A stretch of 64,000 nt of DNA from Phaseolus vulgaris (taxonomy: Eukaryota > Streptophyta > Magnoliopsida > Fabales > Fabaceae). The DNA is taken from positions 11,323,564 through 11,387,563 of the forward strand of contig NC_023751.2 in the NCBI RefSeq assembly GCF_000499845.2, written 5' to 3'. This document shows, one piece after another, positions 38,401 to 50,764 of this stretch. Position numbers and translations under genes: made by a program. The stretch's first letter is position 1; each line of letters starts with the position of its first letter. The notes under the pieces were generated by a model, which ran no database searches, had not been told where the DNA came from, and saw only the letters and a program-made list of their open reading frames with translations.

Positions 38401-38940
38401 GTGCTCCTGAAGTTGCTTTAAGAATTCTATCTCGCATCGTTACAACTAGGCCTTTAGATTCTAAAGCCCCCAATGAGATGAGATTCTTCTTCAACTTTGG
38501 CACGTACCGTACATCCCGCAAAATTCTGGTGGATCCATCATGATTCCGCAGCTTGATTGAACCTATCCTAGCTGTCTTACATGGATTATTATTACCCATG
38601 TAAACAACCCCGCCATCAAGTTCTTGAAATTCACAGAACCAATCCCGAATGGGACACATATGATAGGTACAACCTGAACCCAATATCCACTCATCTGGAT
38701 ACGATGATGCTGAAAGCGAGACAATTAAAGAGATATCTAATTCCACATCACTTTTGCATTCTGCAACATTTGCATCTTGTGGAGCCTTCCCTTTCTTCTG
38801 CAGTTTTGGACAGTCTTTCTTCCAGTGTCCTTTCTCATGACAGAAAGCACACTCATCTTTGGCAACGGCTCGACCTTTAGACTTAGACCTCCCTCTTCTC
38901 CCCTTTGTTTGGCTTTGTTGACGACCTCTTGCCATCACAA
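35476..38940 (-). pseudogene. Copia gag-pol remnant (broken polyprotein)
   Basis: Order on the minus strand: a CCHC zinc knuckle (CAFCHEKGHWKKDC), a protease segment whose usual DSG reads GSG (ILGSGC), GAG-pre-integrase and an HHCC zinc-binding region (WHMRLGH...CEHC), an integrase core with TDNGGEY and TPQQNG, reverse transcriptase (KARLVAKGF, QLDVKTAFLHG, YVDDML) and RNase H (DSDYVGD, STTEAEYMA). Breaks: stop codons at about 38354 (TAA), 38087 (TGA), 37493 (TAG) and 35685 (TAG), and a frameshift near 36550-36575 just before YVDD. Each stop can be explained by a C-to-T or G-to-A change of CAA, CAG or TGG. Confidence 0.9.
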
Positions 38941-39000
38941 ACTCAAAATATTGTATTCAATATTACAAATAATTTCAAACAACCCAAGGGCGAACCTTCG

Positions 39001-39013
39001 GCTCTTGATACCA
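39001..39013 (-). other. Primer-binding site of the copia element
   Basis: TGGTATCAAGAGC on the minus strand, two bases inside the 5' LTR. It matches the initiator tRNA-Met 3' end (TGGTATCAGAGC) with one extra A, the usual primer for plant copia elements. Confidence 0.8.
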
Positions 39014-39015
39014 CT

Positions 39016-39334
39016 TGTTGGGAAAAACGGGTAATTTTCCCACTAAAACAAAACCCTAACAGAGCTACCCGACAAATAATATTGAATAAATAAAGCGGAA
39101 TAATAAAAGAGATAAAGAGGAAAAAACACACCCGAAAATTGTTAACGGAGTTTGACCTGTTTAGCCTAATCTCCGAGCACAGCAAAAACAGCTCACTTTT
39201 ATTATTATGGGATAAGATATTACAAATTGGGATATCTAACAGTGAAGGAGGAAAGTTTAATTTATAACCCTCAAACCTCTTTCCCAAACAATGAACCCAC
39301 CGATATGGGACTTGGGATTAAGCCAAAATCAACA
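39016..39334 (-). repeat. 5' LTR of the copia element
   Basis: 319 bp, same length as the other LTR. It is followed on the plus strand by the target duplication ATATC. Confidence 0.93.
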
Positions 39335-39960
39335 ATATCCTCCCTATTTGCCTCCAATAAAGAAAACAAAAAACACCTTCCCCACCTCATCAAAACTTAG
39401 ATATACAAAACCAGATCCAGCCCATAGATCTTAAGCAATTTGATTTTATAATTGTTGTAGCAGCCAACCAACATGCATGATATTAATAACAGTATAAAAC
39501 ATTATCTAATAACCATATTGATGCATGTTATAGGAGATAAAATCCAATCGGAAAATGAAAAAGTGACTTTCCTTTCTTTGTGTTTCATCCAAACCCATGA
39601 TTGTACTTGTGCCAAAGTGAAAATTTCCTCCACATCTAACTTGACTTGGTTGAAGATAATCTTATTTCTGTGTTTCCATATACACCAAACAATTGATACC
39701 CAAAGACCTTTCCATAATCTATTGTCCTCTTGATTAGAATATATGCCAGGAAATTGTTCAAAATGATGATTCAATACATTATAGTTCACTGAACTAACTC
39801 CCATCCAACTAGAGCACAAGTTCCATACTTTAATTGATTCTTCACATGAAACAAGGATATGTGAACATGTCTCTTCCTCTTTTCCACAAAACACGCATAG
39901 TATATTCTCAATATCACACCTCTTCTTTGCAAATTCTATTTTGTTGCTAATCTATCCGAT
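39335..39960 (-). mobile_element. Second LINE, zf-RVT end (right side of the copia insertion)
   Basis: A 130-residue open frame at 39502-39894 reads as a LINE zf-RVT tail: CGKEEETCSHILVSCEES, then WKGLWVSIVWCIWKHRNK and FSFSDWILSP, the same order as 22495-23559. Upstream residues (ATKIEFAKKR, out to about 39960) extend the match, after which it is lost. Only the C-terminus of ORF2 is left, so the element was strongly 5'-truncated or eroded. Bases 39340-39480 are 3' UTR that continues across the copia insertion into 34600-35156. Confidence 0.8.
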
Positions 39961-42900
39961 ATTGCCTAAAAATAAAAAAAAACTTAGCTGATTTACGTAA
40001 ATGTTTATCAAGTAGTGTTTTACGTAAATGAAGATAATTTGATAAACACGTACCCCTAATTTGAATTTATCTCTATTTTGATTTCCTCCACTATTGTATC
40101 TTATAGTTGAAAGGGAAACCTCATAATATTTGTCCATATTAACAAAATATTTGTGTTGTACGTTGGTTGAAGGTTATCAACATATGAAAGTTATAAGAAG
40201 TAAGGCTTCTTTTTCAAGAAAATAGTCACTCAAGAAAGCTTCAAGTTCATTGACCCAACCACTCATTGGCATTATATATATAATAATATTAATTGTTTAT
40301 CCTCAAGAAACCTCTCTATAAATTAATTTAGGTGTTGACGATTCACTTGATTTCATTGGGAAGACAAGACTGTGTCGTCAGATACAACACGAATGTGTGA
40401 TGTCATTGAACGTATTAGTTAAATTCTACCATATATTCTTCACATTTATCCTTATCTAGTGTTTAATTAACTTAATGCATGTCTTGTAGAATGGAAAAAA
40501 AAATAGATAAAACAGAAAACTGTGTAATAAGGTTGTTCTTTTTCTTCAAAAAATACTTTCTTTTCATTAGTAAATGAACTTAAATGCTAAGTATTTGGTG
40601 TTTTATTATCACAAAATCACAACTGTAGATATATTCATAATGTTTCCACCTACTTGGTGTTTTAAATTCTATTAGAAACAAAAAAACAATTTAATGTGAA
40701 AGTCGTGTGAAAGTAAAATAATGAAAGCATATTTAACTCAATATTGTTTCATTTTAATTACTATTCATTATGACATGTGGTTGATTCTTTCGTGGAGTCT
40801 AAGTTCATACATCTAAATGTTCTTGTATATTAAATTAAATAAGAATATAAAGTACGTGAACTCCCTCAGCCTAATATATATGGATGCCATGGTTTTTAAG
40901 TTTTAATTAAATCTGATATGTGAACCTAACTTGCGTCTGATAGCTATAATACATTGCATGCACATAAAGCAATGCACAGTTTCTACTTCTATAAGTTTAA
41001 AACACCCAAAGATGGTGCTTGTTTTATTATCTAACGCATGTTTTAATGTAAAGTGTACGGTTAAAATTAATTTAAACACATACTTTAATTATATTTAATG
41101 ACTTAAAATTAATTACTAAAACTTTAATACAAATAACCAATATGAACCACAAAGGTGGAAAAACTGCAGTAGTTATGTACACATCATTGTCAACAGAACA
41201 GCCACCATCTTGTATACCAATTAAGATCAGTTCCAATTTGATGAAGACCCAAAAAAAATGGAAGATGAGACAATGTCTTATGTGTTAGTTCAGCCTTCAT
41301 AATCTTCGGTTGCCTAAATATGTAGCTCACGAAGCCATCTAATGTTCCCAATGCGTGTTCTGCAGACTAAGCATGTCATAAGTCACTTAAGGGTTGATTT
41401 TTGATCTGATTTTTATTTTATTTTTTTCAAGTTTGGTTTAGAGACATACAGAGTGTGAATATATACAAGGACTAAGACATTCCTAAAATATTTGTATAAA
41501 GATTAACACATTTCTAAAATATATGTATAAAGATCGAAATATTTCCAAAAATATGAAATCTTATTTTACTTTGTTTTTTATTATTAAAAAAAATACATGT
41601 CATAAGTGACTTGCTCTTCCAACTTAAGCCACATGCTGTTCCAACTTGTCATTATACAAGTTATGTTTTTTTTTTCCATTTTTTCTATTAAAAAAAATGA
41701 TATGGAACATTTTATAGATACTCTAATCTTATTACAATTTATATACAGGTTATAATTGCAACATAACAAAAAAACCAGTAAAATAGTATATATTTTTTTT
41801 TTCCATCTAGCTGTGTGCCAGTAAAAATCTCCCTCTCATCTTTATTTTTCATAAATTACAATTTTCTTCTCAAATATTAGAATTTAATTTCCACAAAACC
41901 CAATCCTCACCTCTTCTAAATTAATAAAAACAAAACATGTCCTGTTAAAAAATAAATTAGAATATTGAATTCTAACATTTACACAGTAAATTATGCTATT
42001 ATGATAAATAAAGATAAAAAAATGCAGTTAAATATATTTTTTTTATAAAATTCGAAGCTGTATATTACATCAATTTTAATGTATCTAATCTAAAGTTTTG
42101 TAAATATAATCTTCATGAAAGAAAATTTGAATAGAGTTCTACAATAAAGTTTTCTCGTTAAGGTTATTATTAGATAGTGTAATAATAAGTAAAACAAACT
42201 TCTAGAAATCACTTTATCAACTAATGAAGAGGCAACAAAGATACTTAAAAAGTTTAGGTGAAAATTAATTTATGATTTAAAAAATACCACATGTTTAAAT
42301 TAGAGGGCAACATACAATATGCATATTTCCTCATTCGGAATCACTCCACCTTGAATCTATTTTAAAATAATATTATAATTTGTTAAAATATTTCAACAAC
42401 AAAAACTATACAACTTTTTATTCTAGAAGAGCACTGATACTTTTTAACATTGTAATTAATAAAAGCACCTATTGAACAACTTTTAATAAATTAATTATAT
42501 TTATTTTATTTTTTTAATTTAAAATATTATTGTATCATTATAAAATGTAGTAAAAGAAAGTGTGTTAATGCTTTATTGACGTATCAAATTTAACATTATT
42601 TAACTCTCACACTATACTAACATAATAAAAAAATTAAGACAAGTGTCATTAACACTAAAAAAAAATTTAGAGTTAAAAGTATTCTTTTGATATGCATAAA
42701 AATGAGTTTTTATTTACAATTTTCTGATATTTTATAAGATTTTCAATATTCTTTTATTTTATTATATTTTTTACCTAGTGTCCAACATAGTGTTCAAAAA
42801 CACTGCTCAGCGAGACTTTTCTACAAAAGTGGTTAGTTTTACTCTCTTTTTAGAAATTAAAACTTGTAGAAACGATCATTAATTGTTAAACTTTTCGTGA

Positions 42901-43163
42901 GGAAAAGCCAAATGCTTCTATCCACTCATTTTGTAAACCACATTCGTAGAAATTACTGGTAGGATAATAGTAGTGTGCATGCTGAAAAATATATATAAAT
43001 GAAAAACTCTAAGACCTGTTTCTCACTACTTTTTTCTTCTTGTTTTGTCTCACAAGTCTTGTTATATTTAAGACAATATTTGGACTTGGATTATTCAACG
43101 CATAATAACATTAATCTGGTGCGTCATAGTGTAATTTCAACTTTAATTTTGCACGCATTGCCC
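39961..43163. other. Intergenic, AT-rich
   Basis: No gene, RNA gene or clear element border was found. The short frames are low-complexity. The last few hundred bases should be the promoter of the patatin-like gene. Confidence 0.5.
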
Positions 43164-43171
43164 TATAAGTA
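43164..43171 (+). promoter_or_regulatory. Likely TATA box of the patatin-like gene
   Basis: TATAAGTA about 142 bp upstream of the ATG at 43313, at a plausible distance allowing for a 5' leader of roughly 110 bases. Confidence 0.5.
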
Positions 43172-43312
43172 GAGCTTTAAGAAAAGCCACCAAACAGCCA
43201 CGAAAAACTTGATTAATCTAACTTTCTTCAGCATTCTTATAATCGCAAGTTTTCAATTGTGCAAACAATTCATAAGCTTTCAGGTTGAGAGTAACTTGTG
43301 GTTAAAATATAT

Positions 43313-46233
43313 ATGGAGAGATCAAAGTCATCCCTTCTACAGATTCAGCCTCCAACCTATGGAAACTTAGTCACAATTCTCAGCATCGATGGAGGTGGCA
43401 TTAGGGCAATTATCCCCGCAACTATTCTTGCTTTCCTTGAAGCACAACTTCAGGTGGTATTATAACTATTCGTGAAAAGAAAACATGAAGGATGAACTAC
43501 GTGTTAACAAGGATGTTTGCATGCAGGAATTGGACGGTGAGGATGCAAGGCTTGCAGACTATTTTGATGTGATTGCAGGAACAAGCACAGGTGGACTTGT
43601 AACAGCCATGTTAAGTGCTCCAAATGATCATCAGCGTCCGTTATTTGCTGCTAAGGATATCAGACCCTTTTACTTGGACCACTCTCCAAAGATTTTCCCA
43701 CAACGCAGGTATATTTCTATATTCTTTTCTATCGAACAAAACGAGTTTACTAGAAAGTAGACAAAGCATAGAGAAGTTAACAAAGTTCCACATAATATGC
43801 GAAAAAAGATGCGATTGATATAAAACTAGCAAAAAATTGTTATGAAGCGTGTTAGATTTATATTAACGAGCTTAAGTTGTACGAATTGAACACAGTAGCA
43901 TTTGGGGATGGATACAAAAGTTGTTGAGATCATTAGGAGGACCAAAATACGATGCAAAATACCTTCAAGGAGTGGTGAGGGAGAAGCTAGGGGAGACACG
44001 TTTGCATGAAACTTTGACCAATATTGTGATTCCCACCTTTGACATCAAGACATTGCAGCCAATCATTTTCTCCTCTTATCAAATCAAGAGGTCTCCTTAT
44101 TTGGATGCTCCACTCTCTGACATATGCATCAGCACTTCTGCTGCACCAACTTATCTTCCACCCTACCACTTCAAGAACTCAGATTCAGAAGGGACCATGC
44201 ACGAATTCAACCTCATTGATGGTGGCGTTTGTGCTAATAATCCGGTACTTACAAATAACTTACTTTCTTTTGAAAATTATATCTAGGGAATAAATATCCT
44301 AATTTTAGATAATCTCTCTTTAAATTATACCTTTTTACTCACTCGTAGAGATTGATTGGAAACAATAGGTAGGAAAGAAACTTTCTTAAAACTTTCTTGC
44401 TTAATCCATTTTTTAAGAGAGGTAAAAAGATAAAGGAAGAGAAAAGAAACTCTTCTTTTATTTAATTTTTGTTCTTGTCCAATATTGAGAGATCGGGAAA
44501 TGAATAGGAAAGGATTTAAAACATTTTATATATATCGAATAAAACATATTTATTTATATTTTAAAACTAAAATGATGAGGTAATTCTTAGATTAAGTAAT
44601 TCTAAAAATCAAATCTTCAAAGCTTTACCCATATGCAAAAACCTGTTGAAAGTGAATCTATCTATAAGTTTATGGTAATGGATCCAAAAAAGGGTGGAGA
44701 TACTAGATTTGTGTTGTTTAAGTAATTAGAATTTTCTATAATTAATAAGTGGGATGCATCACTATCTATAATGGTCGTTACTTTTAGGCACACTATTAAC
44801 CCTTACTAGTTGATTGTTGAAGTTTGGCGTTTTTTTTTAACTACTCCTTGTGGATGTGTGTAGGTTTAGTGTCTTCCGGTAGTGAGAAGTTTTGTTCCGG
44901 TGATTTAAACCTCTCTTATATGTCCATTTTATTAAATTCATTCTTGGTTGATGAAGTTTTTTTCCTTGTAAATTTAAGAAAAAGCAGATTTAAAAGTGCA
45001 TGACTTAATAAATAAAAACTTAGGTAAAATTTAGTATTTATGTATTGTAAGCATGACTAATGGTTGGGAGTTGGTGATGCAGAGTTTAGTAGCCATAAAT
45101 CAGGTAACGAAGCAGATCATTAATGACAATCCTGACTTCTTTTCCATCAAGCCAATGGAATATGGTCGTTTCCTGGTAATCTCTCTGGGCACTGGGACCC
45201 CCAAGAATGAACACAAATTCAACGCTAAAATGGCAGCAAAATGGGGTCTATTCGATTGGTTAACCAACAGTGGCTCTACTCCCTTGATCGATGTTTTGAC
45301 TCACTCCAGTGCAGATATGGTTGATTTCCATCTTGCTACTGTCACCCAAGCTCTTCATTCAAAAAATAACTACCTTCGTATACAGGTATGTGTGTGTGTC
45401 TACTTAATACACTTCTAATATTGTCTCTGTAAAAATCATTGAAGTTCAATAGAGATTAATTTTTTCACACCTTTTGGGAAATTCATGAACATGCAGGATG
45501 ATACATTGACCGGTGTAGATGCTTCACTTGATATTGCCACGAAAGAAAATATGGAAAAACTTAGCCAAATTGGTGATAGGTTGTTGAAGAAACCAGTATC
45601 TCAGATCAATTTGGAGACTGGTCTGTTTGAACCGATGGGAGATGGGGAGACCAATGAAGATGCTCTCAGAAGGTAAGATTAAATAAAAAAACTAATGTCC
45701 CATTCAGTTCATGCCTCATGTACATCTACTTGAGTCCTTCTTCTTATTATTTTTAAAACAAAAACATCCATTCATCATATCAAATTAAACATATTATTAT
45801 TAAACGATTGATAAATTGGGTTGGGAGGAGTTCTTTTCACATTACCTGTGACTTGAGTTTAATTTTCAGTGTTTTTACCTGATTTTTCAAGAAAGCTGTC
45901 TTTCCTTAATTTAACAATATGAAAAGAGAGATCCCAGATTTTTAATTCCTATTTACTCAAGAACCCCAGAGATAAGGATCAAAACAACCTTGTGAAGATC
46001 TTGTTCAGAATGTAAACTTAACAACATCATATTCACAGGAACAATCTCAAAATATCAGCAATATTCCTAAATTGCTGTCACATCCATTTTCTTTGGCAGA
46101 CTTATATTATACATAGTTTTTAGTGAGTAAAATTAATATTGAAGCTAAATTTTGCAGGTTTGCGAAAATGCTTTCAGACGAGAGGAGTTTCCGAGAATTG
46201 AAATCTCCTCACACTAACAAGTCCCTAGAATAG
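43313..46233 (+). CDS. PLP2: Patatin-like lipid acyl hydrolase (phospholipase A type)
   Basis: Hydrolyses acyl groups from phospho- and galactolipids; plant members act in defence and stress lipid signalling. Exons are 43313-43453, 43527-43708, 43899-44244, 45083-45385, 45497-45672 and 46158-46233. They total 1224 bp (407 residues), the normal family length, with all phases and GT-AG borders consistent. The oxyanion-hole motif DGGGIR lies at residues 26-31, the nucleophile elbow GTSTGG at 65-70 (catalytic Ser67), and the DGG of the Ser-Asp dyad at 215-217. No signal peptide is seen, which fits the cytosolic PLP2-type group. One oddity: the residue after DGGGIR is Ala32 where the family normally has Gly. 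The gene is convergent with the carboxylesterase at 48396. The symbol reflects the closest group by motif; the exact paralogue is not certain. Confidence 0.92.
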
Positions 46234-48395
46234 TGAGGCATTAGTTGTTCCCATGACTCTGAGTTTCCTCTCTTAAGTTTTGTTTTGTTTGATAATTAAT
46301 AATTTAATGTTGCTCATCAATGCAACTTAATTCTTAATTTGACTATTTAACATTTTTGTTTATCAGCAATGATAAGAAGATAAATAATTTGGAGTATTTG
46401 AGAGATGCTACAACCACAACCATATACAAGAAGCCTAATATAAAAGTAGTGTTTTCTGATAAACATAGATAACAACATGAGCAAACAAGATCCTGATGGA
46501 AAACAAATAATATTTCTCCTTCGTTCTCTTGGTATTCTTGTTTTTGTTGGATTCTATTTGTATAATGCTACATTGCATAGATAATGGTATACCAGATAAT
46601 AAGGTATGAACGAATATAGTTGGTACTCTATCCAATAACACACCCTCCATGCAAAATGGAGAGAGTTGGAATACCCCACGGAATATCAAAGTTTATTAGT
46701 CATCATCTAGTATTGGATTTTGCAGTGTGCTATAAGCTAAATTTACATAATACAAACCATTACCTTTCTTTAACCACATCTATTATCTTCTTCATTCTTA
46801 TTCACTTTTAAAGACTCTACCACCATCAGAAAACACTCAATCTCCAACTTTTTCTTTGACAGCACTAGTATCCAACTTAACTACTTGTTTTATTTTAAGA
46901 AAATAAATTTAGTTTTAGAAAGTTGAATTAAACTTGAAGCACAGCTAATTGTTTCTATAAAAACTAAGCATAGGAAAATTTAGATGTAACTCTAGATATG
47001 TAACTCTCCAAATAATGATATCTCCATAATCATTATCTAGATGCAAAGGCAGCATAGTCTCATATGCTGGGTATCAGTAACAATATGGAGTCATCAACTT
47101 TAAATTTGATTTTGATCACCACTAAGTCTATGACATTCTTTTGACCTTGATAAGGTAGAAAGTCCATCAACCATCTCTACAATGTGAGATTTTGAATACA
47201 CTACTTCATAAGACTCTTAACTTGTACGTACTTAACAGGTGGTCTGATAGTTTGATGAGTTCAACCAATCTTATCAGAATAAATTCTAAATAACATTATA
47301 TTAAATAATAAACTTAAGTTTAATTTTTTATAATATATTTGTCTCTTTCTCCTGTCTACTATATTTTTCATAAAAAAAATTAAAATCATATTTTGAAATA
47401 CAATTCAACTTAAAAATATTAAACAATAAATTGAATGAATTAGTATGTCTCTTATCGCAATTTCCCATAAAGTGGAACTTGTTGATGACAAATTAAAAGA
47501 TCTTAAACGTCAAAAACTGAAAAAGAAAATCCAGCAAAATGCATCTAAGGTATATTTTATAACATGATTTGAATTTGTGCCAACTTACTCTATTTTCAAG
47601 GACCAGCATAGAAATGAATACTGTAAAACGTTGGAGCATTTTAGCTTAAGCCAACAATGTTCAAAGGCTCTTTGACTCGTGAAGAAATCTTTTTGAAAGG
47701 TAATTTATGAGATTTTCCAAACTCACATACTGCACATAAATCAAATTCGTATTTGTAGGAACCTTGATGTCGCAAATCTTTAGTTGAATTTTAAGTTTAA
47801 GAAAAAGTAATAATAGACCCTGTTCATTAAGTAAAATTTGTACTTTCACCGTTCCTATGATGCATAACTTTTTCGTTAGGGTAAGTTAATTAAGATTCCT
47901 CAAGTTAAATAATACACCATCTCAAATTTTCTTAATTTTTTCATTAATTTTAGACAAACTACAAGTACATAAAATGATCTACAATAAAATACTATTATGG
48001 AAATCAAGGTTAATGTGCAGAACATTAATTTATTTGAAAACATTGCCCTTCAACCCTTACATTTTACTTTTACTTCAACGCCTACCTGTTTCACATGTGC
48101 AGAACATTGTCCTCGTGTGCATTGGCTCTCTGTAGTTGTTACTTTCTGCTTTTCACTCTGTTTCAAACTATGTGTTTCATAATTCCCTGCCACTTTTTGC
48201 TTCATATCGCGTACAACACAGCTCGGTAATTAATAAAGCATATAACAGTAAATTATAAACACCGAAGCAGAACAAATTTTACTGATTTCCACCAGTGAAA
48301 TGTGAGAAGCTCAAATTCATAGACAAGACAACACTTCCTAACCTTTGTTCAACTTTATTATTATGCATCCACACAACAAACACAACACTGTGATA
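46234..48395. other. Intergenic between convergent patatin-like and CXE genes
   Basis: Both flanks should hold 3' UTRs, since the neighbouring genes point toward each other. The remainder is AT-rich with no motif-bearing frame. The small frames at 46620 and 47997 show nothing recognisable. Confidence 0.5.
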
Positions 48396-49349
48396 CTAAA
48401 CATTCACTGTTTGTTCATTGATGAAATCAGCGATGCGTTTAATCAAACTCTTGGCTTTGTCACAATCGGGATTGAAGATGTGAAACACGTGATCCTCCCC
48501 AAGAGTCTCATAGAACTCAGCTTTTCCTTTCCAACCACTGTTGCTCAACATTTTGTGATACAGTTTTCCCCTTTCCTTCAGAATGTCTTTCTCCGCAACA
48601 ATCACAAGCACCTTCTCGCAAGCCACCCCTTCAACACTCGGAGCCTCCTGCACAAAGGGGTTAATCAGGGGGTCATCGTTCCCTTTATCAGAAGGACAGA
48701 CAAAATCCCACCACATATCCACCATCTTCTTTCTTTCGGGATCAGTAATCTCTACCCCAATTGCTTCCTTTCCCCAGAAATAAGGGTTCACCATGACAAG
48801 ACCCTTGACCTTGAAATCAAAATCATTTTTTGAAACATTGTTCAACTTCAAGGCTATGTAGTGTCCTATGTTGGCACCTGCGCTGTCCCCTGCCAAGAAC
48901 ACTCTCTCAAAGTCAACGTTGTCTCTGAACCAATCTTCTTGGGCTTTCGCCTGCGAAGCGACCCACTGGATCGCGGACCAAGAGTCTTGATACGCGGCTG
49001 GAAGAGGGTGCTCTGGTGCGAGGCGATAGTTGAGCGAGAGAGCGACAACGTTGGAGTCTGCAACGAGTTTGTTGAGGGAGTTGTGGTAGACAGGGTCGGA
49101 GGCGGAAGAGATGCAGAAGGCGCCGCCGTGTAAGTAGAGCACTAGGGGGAGCTTGGCGTTCTGCGGGGTGGAATTGGGACGGTAGAGCCTGGCTGTGACG
49201 GCGGTTTCGGGGATGACGAGGATGTCTTTGGAGACAACGTTGGTGTTGGAATCGAAACCCGCGGGAACAACTTGGGTACCGGCCATCCGCTCAACGGTGC
49301 CATCTTTGTGCACTCGAAGGTACGGAGGAACGTCCATGGAGATTTCCAT
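48396..49349 (-). CDS. CXE: Carboxylesterase, plant CXE family (alpha/beta hydrolase)
   Basis: Intronless frame of 317 residues, the usual CXE length. It belongs to the alpha/beta-hydrolase-3 family, which also includes GID1 and legume 2-hydroxyisoflavanone dehydratase. The oxyanion motif HGGAF starts at residue 74, the nucleophile elbow GDSAG spans 154-158 (Ser156), and Asp255 (in AEKDILKERG) and His287 (in EDHVFH) complete the triad. The catalytic residue is Ser, whereas legume 2-hydroxyisoflavanone dehydratases use Thr at this site, so ester hydrolysis is more likely than that dehydration. No signal peptide; probably cytosolic. Start: MEISMDVPPYLRVHKDGTVE; an internal Met at residue 5 could also serve. 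The natural ester substrate cannot be told. Confidence 0.92.
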   Translation of the reverse strand: MEISMDVPPYLRVHKDGTVERMAGTQVVPAGFDSNTNVVSKDILVIPETAVTARLYRPNSTPQNAKLPLVLYLHGGAFCISSASDPVYHNSLNKLVADSNVVALSLNYRLAPEHPLPAAYQDSWSAIQWVASQAKAQEDWFRDNVDFERVFLAGDSAGANIGHYIALKLNNVSKNDFDFKVKGLVMVNPYFWGKEAIGVEITDPERKKMVDMWWDFVCPSDKGNDDPLINPFVQEAPSVEGVACEKVLVIVAEKDILKERGKLYHKMLSNSGWKGKAEFYETLGEDHVFHIFNPDCDKAKSLIKRIADFINEQTVNV

Positions 49350-50517
49350 GTGGGACTTGCAAAACTTAGAGTGTAAGGAAATTCAAATCCCTTTTCTCTC
49401 TCCCTCTCTGCACTGTCTTAGTCTGTATTGTAGTGTCCAATGGCACAAGACAATAGTGACTTTTGAGGTCCAAATAAAATGAAGAAGGTAGTTCTTTAAT
49501 TATTATTATTATTCTATTTGAAACAGTGAGACAAAGATGCATATCATAATTTGGTTGGGTTTTTTTTATTATTTTATTTGTAAGAATAATGCATGTGATT
49601 GAAATTTACAACAATTGATTGACCAACTGTAGTGGAGTATTAATTAATATATTTGGTTGTTTGATGAAAGATGGGTTGTGTAAGTCAGTCTTTAATATTT
49701 CTATCACGCATTGTATCGTTGATTAATATTTATTTCAAATTATAAAGTTAAAAGGAAAAAAATCGTGGGATAAAAAAAACCTAAAAAAATTAATGTGATC
49801 TTTAATGAATTTTGTAAGATCTAGATTTTTTAGAGGCATAATTTAAATTGATATAAGTGAAAAAATACATAAATAATAAAATTCATTTTTAATTTTATTA
49901 AAAAAATGATTATAGATTTTTTTCTCAAAAGCTTGAGTTGTTCAATTACATTTTTTCTATAATAAATTATATTCTTATGAAGTAACAAGTAAATCAAGAT
50001 AGTTTAAAAAGTATTCTTATTCAAAGCAACTAAACAATTATGTAATGTTGAGTCAACTTTTTATTTTTATTTTAATATTCTGATTAAGAAAATGTGTTTA
50101 TTATGTAGGGTTATACATTTGGAATTTTTTATGGTACAGGTGAAAAAGCAATTTTGCTAGTAAGCGGACTATTTCAAAGTGAGAAGAGTTAATTAAGTGT
50201 ATATCTTCAACGATTGAATCAACTTTTTCTTCTTGGAATATTATTATACACCTTTTTGGAATTTTTGGGTAAATAGGATTATTGTTATGGAGTTTTAAAA
50301 AGGGAATTCTAATAATTGTGAGTGGTTACTATATATAATTAAATAGGGTATAAAATGGTAATAATGGTATTTCAAGTTAAACAAAACATACCAGAGATTG
50401 TTTAAGACTTATTCGAATAGAAAAGATGTTAAAACAATTTTATTGATTTTGACACTCTTAAATGACAATATGTAATATGTAATGGTTGGAGTATATAACA
50501 AATATCTTTACTCAAAC
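49350..50517. other. Intergenic, upstream of CXE, up to the second copia element
   Basis: The CXE promoter and leader are expected in the first few hundred bases. The rest is AT-rich with no recognised feature. Confidence 0.5.
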
Positions 50518-50590
50518 GGTAAGAAATTATGTAAATTATGTAATATGTAATTATGTGTTTAATTTACGTTTATTCATGTTTTAACTTACA
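50518..50590 (+). repeat. Left LTR remnant (73 bp)
   Basis: It shares GTAAGAAATTATGTAAATTA with the start, and TTTACGTTTATTCATGTTTT plus AACTTACA with the end, of the 445-bp right LTR. About 370 bp from the LTR middle are absent. Confidence 0.8.
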
Positions 50591-50592
50591 TG

Positions 50593-50605
50593 TGGTATGA
50601 GAGCC
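50593..50605 (+). other. Primer-binding site of the second copia element
   Basis: TGGTATGAGAGCC, two bases after the left LTR. It matches the initiator tRNA-Met site with one substitution (C to G). Confidence 0.75.
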
Positions 50606-50764
50606 TTGTTGCTCATGTTGTGATTCTCCATTAATGTTTTTCCAAAATCAAAGAACCCTAATTTTAAAATATTTTTAATTTAAGAACTCTAATTTTAAAA
50701 TTAGGATTTATAGATTAAGGTTTTCATTCCTCTATAATAGATCCCTAATTGTCCTAAACCATCA

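Larger units (their letters stand above)
35157..39334 (-). mobile_element. Ty1/copia LTR retrotransposon, inserted in a LINE, gag mostly missing
   Basis: Two 319-bp LTRs (35157-35475 and 39016-39334), each starting TGTTGG and ending CAACA, are flanked by a perfect 5-bp target duplication ATATC (35152-35156 and 39335-39339). Transcription runs on the minus strand. The LTRs differ by about ten substitutions and two small indels (by eye, about 97% identical), so this is a moderately young insertion. The pol region reads zinc knuckle, protease, integrase, reverse transcriptase, RNase H in copia order. It carries nonsense codons and a frameshift. Most of gag is absent: the zinc knuckle starts only about 130 bp inside the 5' LTR. 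Confidence 0.93.

Noticed and set aside
48345..49482. Plus-strand frames of 66-162 residues across the CXE locus
   Set aside because: Shadows of the carboxylesterase frame, which carries the complete catalytic triad.
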